DNA of 64,000 nt from Caulobacter sp. 73W (lineage in GTDB: Bacteria; Pseudomonadota; Alphaproteobacteria; Caulobacterales; Caulobacteraceae). The notes below the pieces were generated by a model, which worked only from the letters and a program-made list of their open reading frames with translations, was not told where the DNA came from and ran no database searches. A program made the translations under genes and the position numbers. How positions within the stretch are numbered: position 1 is the stretch's first letter; each line of letters begins with the position of its first letter. Below are positions 57,960 to 64,000 of the stretch, in pieces. Location: assembly GCF_041021955.1 (NCBI RefSeq), contig NZ_CP158375.1, positions 186,001 to 250,000 of the forward strand, written 5' to 3'.

Positions 57960-60560
57960 ATGTCGAAGAAAATGTTGATCGACGCCGCTCACGCCGAAGA
58001 GACGCGTGTGGTGGTCGTGGATGGAACTCGCGTCGAAGAGTTTGATTTCGAAAGCCAGACCCGCAAGCAGCTTCGCGGGAACATCTATCTAGCCAAGGTC
58101 ACCCGCGTGGAGCCCAGCCTCCAGGCGGCGTTCGTCGAATACGGCGGCAACCGTCACGGCTTCCTGGCCTTCAACGAAATCCACCCGGATTACTACCAGA
58201 TCCCCGTCGCCGACCGCGAAGCGCTGATGCGCGAGGTCGCCGAGGAAGATGACGATCATCATCACTCGGCCACGCCGCAACTGGACGAGGATGGCGAGCC
58301 GATCGTGCGCGCCGTCTCCGATCATGATGACGACGACATGGAAGAAGAAGTCGAGCGCCGTCGCCGTCGCTTGATGAAGCGCTACAAGATCCAGGAAGTG
58401 ATCCGTCGCCGGCAGATCATGCTGGTCCAGGTCGTCAAGGAAGAGCGTGGCAACAAGGGCGCGGCCCTGACCACCTATCTGTCCCTGGCCGGCCGCTACG
58501 GCGTCCTGATGCCCAATACGGCGCGTGGCGGCGGCATCAGCCGCAAGATCACCACGGCCACCGACCGCAAGCGCCTGAAGACCGTCGTCCAGGGCCTCGA
58601 TGTCCCGCAGGGCATGGGCCTGATCGTCCGCACCGCGGGCGCCAAGCGCACCAAGCTCGAGATCAAGCGCGACTACGAGTACCTGATGCGTCTGTGGGAG
58701 AACATCCGCGAGACGACCATGAGCTCGGTCGCCCCGGCGCTGATCTACGAGGAGGAAGACCTCGTCAAACGCGCCATCCGCGACCTGTACGACAAGGATC
58801 TCGACGGGATCTGGGTCGAGGGCGAGGCCGGCTTCCGCGAAGCCCGCGACTTCATGCGCATGCTGATGCCGTCGCAGGCCAAGAAGATCCAGCAGTGGCG
58901 CGAACCGACCCCGCTCTATGTGGCGCACAAGGTCGAGGACCACCTGTCGCAGATCTACTCGCCGGTCGTGCCGCTGCGTTCCGGCGGCTACCTGGTGATC
59001 AACCAGACCGAGGCCCTGGTGGCCGTGGACGTCAACTCGGGCCGCTCCACCCGTGAGCGCAACATCGAGGCGACGGCCCTGAAGACCAACCTGGAAGCGG
59101 CCGAGGAGGCCGCCCGCCAGATGCGCCTGCGCGACCTCGCCGGTCTCGTCGTGATCGACTTCATCGACATGGACGAGGGCAAGAACAACCGCGCCGTCGA
59201 GAAGAAGCTGAAGGACTGCCTGAAGGACGACCGCGCACGGGTCCAGATGGGCAAGATCAGCGCCTTCGGCCTGATGGAGATCAGCCGCCAGCGTCGCCGC
59301 TCGGGCGTGCTGGAAGCCACCACCCACGTCTGCGAGCACTGCGAAGGCGCCGGCCGCGTCCGCACGGTGGAGTCCTCCTCTCTCACCGCTCTGCGCGGCA
59401 TCGAGATGGAAGCCCTGCGCGGCGGCGGGGAGGTGATCCTGAAGGTCAGCCGCGCGGTCGGCCTCTACATCCTCAACGAGAAGCGCGCCTATCTGGCCGG
59501 CCTGCACCAGCGCCACGGCCTGTTCGTGGTCGTGGTGATCGACGAGCTGATGCACTCGGGCGATTTCGAGATCCAGCGCAACGGCGAAGCCGCACCCCGC
59601 CCGATCCCCGACTACGGCATCCCCGCCCTCTCCGCTCCTGAACCCGAGGACGACTTCGTCGCCGAGGAAGAGGAGGAAGAGGACGACGAGGAGATCGTCG
59701 ACGAGAGCGAGGATGAGGACGAAGAAGAGTCCTCCGAAGCCCGCCCCCGCCGCGAGGAATCCGAAGGCCGCAATGGTCGCGGCCGTCGCCGCCGTCGTCG
59801 TGGCGGTCGCCGCGACGAAGAGCGTCCGGAACAGGCCGCCGCCCCGGCTGGCGATGAAGAAGACTTCGACGCCGATGGCGACGAGGGCGATGACGAGGAC
59901 GGCCCGCGCCGTCGCCGACGTCGCGGTCGTCGCGGCGGTCGCCGCATGCGCGACAACTCGCGTCCGGCCGACAGCTTCACCTGGACCCGTCCGCGCGTCC
60001 CGTTCGGCGACGATCCGTTCGTCTGGCACGACGTAGCCGATCTCGACGGCTCGCAGCCGCGCCCGGCCAACGACGCCGCTCCGCGTCCGGCCCGCGAACC
60101 GCAGGCCGCCGTTGCTGAAGCCGCGCCGGTCGAGGCCGTCGCAGCTCCTGCCGAGGAAAAGGCCGCCAAGCCGGCCCGTCGTGGTCGCGGCCGTCGCGGC
60201 GCTGCCGCCGTCGAAGCCGTCGAGGCGGCTCCTGTCGAGGCCGTCGCCGAGGTCGAAGCCGCTCCGGTGATCGAATCGGCTCCGGTCGAGGACGTCTGGG
60301 TCGAACTGCCGGCCAAGGACGAAGCCCCGAAGAAGCCGCGCCGCACCCGCTCGCGCAAGAAGGCCGAACCGGAAGCAGAGACCGCCGAAGCTGAAGCCGA
60401 AGCGGCTCCGGCCCCGGAACCGGTCGTCGCGGCCGCGCCCGAGCCCATCGTCGTAGCTCCGGCCGAACCGGAGCCCGAAGCCGCCCCGGCAGAGCCCGAT
60501 CCGAACGAGATCAGCGGCGCTGCGCCGGCCAAGGCGCGTCGCGGCTGGTGGCGCCGCTAG
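57960..60560 (+). CDS. rne: ribonuclease E
   Basis: This endoribonuclease is the scaffold of the RNA degradosome and processes rRNA. The 866-residue protein from ATG 57960 (GGAG upstream) has an S1 domain near residues 35-120, broken by an acidic insert (EEDDDHHHSAT; DHDDDDMEEE) as in other alphaproteobacteria. The DNase I-like catalytic region has VAVDVNSG and VVIDFIDMDEGKNN with the metal-binding Asp residues. Zn-link THVCEHCEGAG joins subunits. The C-terminal 320 residues are disordered, alternating acidic and Arg-rich blocks (GRRRRRRGGRRDEE). It ends in GWWRR, the GWW motif that binds PNPase in Caulobacter. Confidence 0.95.
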   Translation: MSKKMLIDAAHAEETRVVVVDGTRVEEFDFESQTRKQLRGNIYLAKVTRVEPSLQAAFVEYGGNRHGFLAFNEIHPDYYQIPVADREALMREVAEEDDDHHHSATPQLDEDGEPIVRAVSDHDDDDMEEEVERRRRRLMKRYKIQEVIRRRQIMLVQVVKEERGNKGAALTTYLSLAGRYGVLMPNTARGGGISRKITTATDRKRLKTVVQGLDVPQGMGLIVRTAGAKRTKLEIKRDYEYLMRLWENIRETTMSSVAPALIYEEEDLVKRAIRDLYDKDLDGIWVEGEAGFREARDFMRMLMPSQAKKIQQWREPTPLYVAHKVEDHLSQIYSPVVPLRSGGYLVINQTEALVAVDVNSGRSTRERNIEATALKTNLEAAEEAARQMRLRDLAGLVVIDFIDMDEGKNNRAVEKKLKDCLKDDRARVQMGKISAFGLMEISRQRRRSGVLEATTHVCEHCEGAGRVRTVESSSLTALRGIEMEALRGGGEVILKVSRAVGLYILNEKRAYLAGLHQRHGLFVVVVIDELMHSGDFEIQRNGEAAPRPIPDYGIPALSAPEPEDDFVAEEEEEEDDEEIVDESEDEDEEESSEARPRREESEGRNGRGRRRRRRGGRRDEERPEQAAAPAGDEEDFDADGDEGDDEDGPRRRRRRGRRGGRRMRDNSRPADSFTWTRPRVPFGDDPFVWHDVADLDGSQPRPANDAAPRPAREPQAAVAEAAPVEAVAAPAEEKAAKPARRGRGRRGAAAVEAVEAAPVEAVAEVEAAPVIESAPVEDVWVELPAKDEAPKKPRRTRSRKKAEPEAETAEAEAEAAPAPEPVVAAAPEPIVVAPAEPEPEAAPAEPDPNEISGAAPAKARRGWWRR

Positions 60561-60613
60561 GCAGGCGTGCTTAAGTTGGTGCGGGCGCGGGGGCGCGGTC
60601 TGGAGTTTCTTGG

Positions 60614-61999
60614 ATGACCTCGCGTCTGCGACCCGCCCGACGCCTTCTGAGCCTGGCGCTCGCCGCCGTGGTCGCGGTCGGATCGATCCTTCCGGCCGCC
60701 GCCAGCGCTCAACAGGGCGTGTCGCTGATCCGCGACACCGAGATCGAGGAAATCCTGCTGGAGGATTCCAAGCCGCTGTTCGCTGCGGCCGGGATGGACC
60801 CCAACAGCGTCGAAATCCTGCTGGTGGGCGGCAAGGACCTTCAGGCCTTCGCCGGCCCGGGCGTCATGGGCGTCTATACCGGCCTGATCCTGCAGTCCGA
60901 GAACCCCAACCAGCTGCGCGGCGTCATCGCCCACGAAATCGGCCACCTCCAGGGCGGCCACTCCTTCCGTCGCGGCGAGATGCAGCGCGCGGGCCTCAAG
61001 CCCATGCTGCTGACCATGGGTCTGGGTGTCCTGGCCGCCTTGGCCGGCGCGCCTGACGCGGGCGCCATCCTGGCCGGCAACGCCAGCTACTTCGGCACCC
61101 TCGGCGCCCTCGGCTACAGCCGCGAGCAGGAAAGCCGCGCCGATCAGGCCGGCGCCACCCTGCTGGAGAAGACCGGCCAGTCCGGTCGCGGTCTCGTCGA
61201 GTTCTTCGACAACTTCCGCTACCAGGAGGTCTTCGACGAAAGCCGGCGCTTCGCCTATTTCCGAAGCCACCCCTTGTCGTCGGACCGGATCGAGGCCCTG
61301 CGCGGCCGCGTGGAAAAACTGTCGCACTACGACGCCGTCGACAGCCCCGACGACGTGGCCAAGCACGAGATCATGAAGGCCAAGCTGGACGGGTTCATCA
61401 ATCCGCAGATGTCCCTGGTCCGCTACAAGGAGACCGACGCCTCCTATCCAGCCCGCTACGCTCGTGCGATCGCCTACTACCAGATCAAGGAGCCGGACCG
61501 GGCCCTGCGCCTGGTCGACGCCCTGCTGGCCGAGCAGCCGAACAATCCGTACCTGTGGGAGCTCAAGGGCCAGATCCTGTTCGAATTCGCCCGCACCGCC
61601 GAGGCCGAGGAGCCCCAGCGCAGGTCCGTGGCCCTGAAGCCGGACGCGCCCCTGCTGCGCACCAATCTGGGCCAGACCCTGATCAACATGCCCGATCCCA
61701 AGAAGATCGACGAAGGCATCGCCGAGCTGAAGCGCTCCTTGGTCGAGGATCCGCAGAACTCCACCGCCTGGCGTTTGCTGGGCCAGGCCTACGACACCCA
61801 GAAGGAGCCGGGCAAAGCCCGCTTGGCCACCGCCGAGTACTACTTCTCCCTGGGCGCCCTGCAGGAGGCGCGGGTATTCGCCATGCGCGCACGCGAGAAC
61901 CTGAGCAAGGACACCATCGACTGGCGCCGCGCCACCGACATCGTCCTGGCCTCCAAGCCGTCTGACGACGACCTCAAGCGCATCGCCCGCGAGGGCTAG
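60614..61999 (+). CDS. periplasmic M48-family metalloprotease with TPR region (BepA/YfgC-like)
   Basis: The 461-residue protein has a signal peptide cleaved near residue 32 (AASAQ). The protease domain has VIAHEIGHLQGGH at 105-117 with HEIGH as the zinc site, and SREQESRADQAG as the third ligand. A C-terminal tetratricopeptide stretch (about 280-450; YYQIKEPDRALRLVDALLAEQPNNPYLWELKGQIL) follows. Such proteins in E. coli check the assembly of outer-membrane proteins such as LptD. It is 53 bp downstream of rne and probably has its own start of transcription. A lipobox is absent. Confidence 0.88.
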   Translation: MTSRLRPARRLLSLALAAVVAVGSILPAAASAQQGVSLIRDTEIEEILLEDSKPLFAAAGMDPNSVEILLVGGKDLQAFAGPGVMGVYTGLILQSENPNQLRGVIAHEIGHLQGGHSFRRGEMQRAGLKPMLLTMGLGVLAALAGAPDAGAILAGNASYFGTLGALGYSREQESRADQAGATLLEKTGQSGRGLVEFFDNFRYQEVFDESRRFAYFRSHPLSSDRIEALRGRVEKLSHYDAVDSPDDVAKHEIMKAKLDGFINPQMSLVRYKETDASYPARYARAIAYYQIKEPDRALRLVDALLAEQPNNPYLWELKGQILFEFARTAEAEEPQRRSVALKPDAPLLRTNLGQTLINMPDPKKIDEGIAELKRSLVEDPQNSTAWRLLGQAYDTQKEPGKARLATAEYYFSLGALQEARVFAMRARENLSKDTIDWRRATDIVLASKPSDDDLKRIAREG

Positions 62000-62051
62000 G
62001 CTTGGCCGTTCCCGCCGTTTAGACCGGGCGGGACATCAGGGAGAATCTGCC

Positions 62052-62774
62052 TTGCGCCGCACCGTGTTCGCCGCCGTCCTCACCTCCGCCCTCGCGCTGG
62101 GCGTCTCCGCCTGCGGCGAGCCCAAGGCCGACAAGGCCTTTGGCGAGAAGGTCCGCGCCTACCTGCTGGAGCATCCCGAGATCCTCATCGAGATGAGCCA
62201 GAAGCTGGAGCAGAACCAGCAGGCCGCCGCCAACGAGAAGGTGAAGGGCGCCCTGGCCCAGCATCGCCAGGCGCTCGAGCGTGATCCTCGCGACTTCGTG
62301 GCCAATCCGGACGGCAAGGTCACGGTCGTCGAATTCTTCGACTACCGCTGCAGCTTCTGCAAGGTGGCGACGCCGGCCGTGGTTCAGCTGATCAAGGAAA
62401 ACCCGGACGTCCGCTTCGTCTTCAAGGAGTTCGTGATCTTCGGCGCCGCGTCCGAGACCGCCGCCCGCGCGGCGCTCGGCGCCAAGGCCCAGGGCAAGTA
62501 CCTGGACGCCCACGGCCGCTTCATGGCCGAGAAATCCCTGGACGCCGCCGGCGTCGATCGCCTGCTGAAGGAAGCCGGCATCAATGTGGAGAAGGCCAAG
62601 CTGGACGGCCAGAACGCCGCCGTCACCCAGCAACTCAAGGACATCCACGACCTGGCCGTCGCCCTCGGCGTGGATGGCACCCCGGCCTTCTTCGTCGGCG
62701 ACACGGTCGTGCGCGGCGCCGATATCGAGGGCCTGAAGAAGGCGATCGCCGAGGCCAAGACCAAGGCCGGCTGA
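62052..62774 (+). CDS. DsbA-family thiol-disulfide oxidoreductase, lipoprotein
   Basis: A TTG start at 62052 follows AGGGAGA. The 240-residue protein has a signal sequence with a lipobox-like LGVSAC at residues 16-21, so it is probably a lipoprotein. An N-terminal helical region with LEHPEILIEMSQKLEQNQ follows, then the thioredoxin fold with FFDYRCSFCKVATP, in which Cys-Ser-Phe-Cys is the active site, and GTPAFFVG holding the cis-Pro. This layout matches the DsbA/ScsC-like proteins of alphaproteobacteria. It begins 52 bp after the M48 protease gene, which suggests they are linked in envelope protein folding. Confidence 0.85.
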   Translation: MRRTVFAAVLTSALALGVSACGEPKADKAFGEKVRAYLLEHPEILIEMSQKLEQNQQAAANEKVKGALAQHRQALERDPRDFVANPDGKVTVVEFFDYRCSFCKVATPAVVQLIKENPDVRFVFKEFVIFGAASETAARAALGAKAQGKYLDAHGRFMAEKSLDAAGVDRLLKEAGINVEKAKLDGQNAAVTQQLKDIHDLAVALGVDGTPAFFVGDTVVRGADIEGLKKAIAEAKTKAG

Positions 62775-62848
62775 CCTGTCGGAACTTTAAGCTGCGGGGT
62801 CCCAGCCGCCGGTGTAGTCACCGACCAGCGTTCACTTCGGGATCCCGC

Positions 62849-63310
62849 ATGTTCAAGACCATCCTCGCCGTCGCCCTCGCGGCGCCGACGCTCGCCCTCG
62901 CCGCCCCGCCGCAGCAGGTCGCCCCTGAAACCGTCAAGGCGATCGAGGCCGTGGCCTACGACTATGTCGACGGCCAGCTGGAGGGTGATCCGGCCCGCGT
63001 CGCCCGCGCCCTGCATCCGGATCTGGCCAAGCGCATGGTCAAGACCGCCGACCGGGACGAGACCCTGGCCCTGCGCCGGATGACCAAGGACGAGCTGGTC
63101 TCCCTCACCGCCGACGGCGCGCTCAAGACGCCGAAGGACAAGTGGGACCGTCAGGTGCGCGTGGTCGAGGTCGACGCCAACATCGCCATGGCCCGCGTCG
63201 AGACGCCGTGGTTCATCGACTACTTCCACCTCGGCCGCTTCGGCGACCGCTGGGTCATCGTCAACGCCTTATGGCACATGAAGCCGCGCCAGGCGGCTCC
63301 CGCCAACTAG
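62849..63310 (+). CDS. exported NTF2-like protein (lumazine-binding-like family)
   Basis: The 153-residue protein has a signal peptide ([17 protein letters not shown]) cleaved after about residue 19. The mature domain has helices with [30 protein letters not shown] and strands ([33 protein letters not shown]), as in the SnoaL/NTF2-like group annotated as 'putative lumazine-binding'. No catalytic residue is evident. It follows the DsbA-like gene by 74 bp and overlaps the thiG stop by four bases (CTAG). Confidence 0.75.
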   Translation: MFKTILAVALAAPTLALAAPPQQVAPETVKAIEAVAYDYVDGQLEGDPARVARALHPDLAKRMVKTADRDETLALRRMTKDELVSLTADGALKTPKDKWDRQVRVVEVDANIAMARVETPWFIDYFHLGRFGDRWVIVNALWHMKPRQAAPAN

Positions 63311-64000
63311 ATCAGGCCAGACAGCGGCGAGGATGGGTCGGCGTACATGCGCTTGCCCATCCGGCCCGCCAGATAGGCGTCACGGCCAGCGATCACGCCG
63401 TGCTTCATGGCGTTGGCCATGCGGATCGGGTCCTTGGCCTCGGCGATGGCGGTGTTCATCAGCACTGCGTCGCAACCCAGCTCCATGGCCACCACGGCGT
63501 CCGACGCCGTGCCGACGCCGGCGTCCACCAGGACCGGCACCGTGCTCTGCTCGATGATCAGGCCCAGGTTCAGGACGTTCTGGATGCCTCGGCCGGAACC
63601 GATCGGCGCCGCCGCCGGCATGATCGCCGCCGCGCCCGCGTCCTCCAGCTTCTTGGCGTAGACCGGATCGTCCGAGCAGTAGACCATCACCTGGAAGCCG
63701 TCGCCGATCAGCAGCTTCAGCGCCCGCAGGGTCTCCTCCATGTCGGGCAGCAGGTGCGGCGTGTTCGACAGCACCTCCAGCTTCACCAGATCCCAGCCGC
63801 CAGCCTCCCGCGCCAGGCGCAGGGTCCGCACCGCGTCCTCGCCGGTGAAGCAGCCCGCCGTGTTCGGCAGGTAGGTGAACTCGTCCGGCTTCACATAGTC
63901 GACCAGCATCGGCTGGTTCGGATCAGTCAGGTTCACCCGGCGCACCGCCACGGTGACGATCTCCGCCCCGGCCGCGCGCGCGGCGGCGGCGTTGGTGGCG
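63307..64000 (-). CDS. thiG: thiazole synthase ThiG, 5' end beyond the window
   Basis: ThiG forms the thiazole ring of thiamine from deoxyxylulose-phosphate, the sulfur carrier ThiS and an imine. The frame is open to the end of the window; the visible part is about 230 residues, roughly the last nine tenths of the protein. Family blocks are [39 protein letters not shown] with the Lys segment after it (LVKLEVL), [14 protein letters not shown] and [36 protein letters not shown]. It is convergent with the NTF2-like gene. Its neighbours upstream (thiS, thiO) cannot be seen. Confidence 0.93.
   Translation of the reverse strand, partial: ATNAAAARAAGAEIVTVAVRRVNLTDPNQPMLVDYVKPDEFTYLPNTAGCFTGEDAVRTLRLAREAGGWDLVKLEVLSNTPHLLPDMEETLRALKLLIGDGFQVMVYCSDDPVYAKKLEDAGAAAIMPAAAPIGSGRGIQNVLNLGLIIEQSTVPVLVDAGVGTASDAVVAMELGCDAVLMNTAIAEAKDPIRMANAMKHGVIAGRDAYLAGRMGKRMYADPSSPLSGLI

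Noticed and set aside
58089..60029. 646-residue open frame on the minus strand, hydrophobic
   Set aside because: Antisense of rne; the hydrophobic repeats are the reverse of its acidic and Arg-rich blocks.
62005..62035. Hairpin CCCGCC/GGCGGG after the M48 protease gene as a terminator
   Set aside because: The stem is short and no U-tract follows. The next ribosome binding site comes at once, so it is not convincing.

Overview
The window is GC-rich, densely packed chromosomal DNA from an alphaproteobacterium of the Caulobacteraceae, most likely a Caulobacter species. The evidence is the gene set: MipZ (division-site placement), a TipN-type polar coiled-coil membrane protein, a bactofilin behind an M23 peptidase, MreB of 347 residues with the mreBCD-mrdA-rodA operon, and RNase E ending in a GWW motif. 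From memory, C. crescentus has the same local pairings (mipZ with an acyl-CoA carboxylase, tipN with cysDN, an rne/amiC/PBP1A/prfB/bactofilin block). Several proteins (TipN-like, RNase E, bactofilin) are shorter than I remember for C. crescentus, so this is probably a relative rather than that species.

Layout. 1-0.7 kb: right end of an IS481-type element inserted exactly at the stop codon of a J-domain gene. 0.7-7 kb (minus): J-domain protein, mipZ, a DUF1489 gene and a leucine-degradation cluster (methylcrotonyl-CoA carboxylase alpha, enoyl-CoA hydratase, carboxylase beta). 7-16 kb: cNMP-binding patatin, tam methyltransferase, a short transcription unit whose 22-codon ORF has a Shine-Dalgarno element matching the 16S 3' tail over 17 nt, an RNA methyltransferase, a GH130 glycosidase, eda and ppc. 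16-20.5 kb: sugar-phosphate transferase, dipeptide epimerase and tipN in one minus-strand operon. 20.7-30.5 kb: cysD-cysNC, two MFS transporters, hydrolases, an AraC regulator. 30.5-36.5 kb: the rod-shape operon mreB-mreC-mreD-mrdA-rodA with overlapping start/stop codons. 36.6-44.6 kb: EamA transporter, leuA with a Leu-codon leader peptide, a VTT membrane protein, aspartate aminotransferase and a packed run of small conserved unknowns around a Coq4 homologue. 44.7-50.9 kb: uvrD, an SH3 protein, anmK, tyrS preceded by a short ORF with Tyr-Tyr, and a 1-Cys peroxiredoxin. 51-58 kb: M23 peptidase-bactofilin, prfB, PBP1A, N-acetylmuramoyl-alanine amidase. 58-64 kb: rne, an M48 protease, a DsbA-like lipoprotein, an NTF2-like secreted protein and thiG, cut by the window end.

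The dominant theme is cell envelope and cell-cycle geometry: peptidoglycan synthesis (mre genes, PBP2, PBP1A, RodA), hydrolysis (M23 peptidase, amidase), recycling (anmK, dipeptide epimerase), scaffolding (MreB, bactofilin, TipN) and division placement (MipZ). I found no phage, CRISPR array, toxin-antitoxin pair, tRNA or rRNA gene. The accessory DNA seen is the IS element. The less ordinary signals are small: leader peptides upstream of leuA and tyrS, the 22-codon ORF at 9.96 kb, a frameshift at the end of the carboxylase alpha gene, and dyad elements in promoters.
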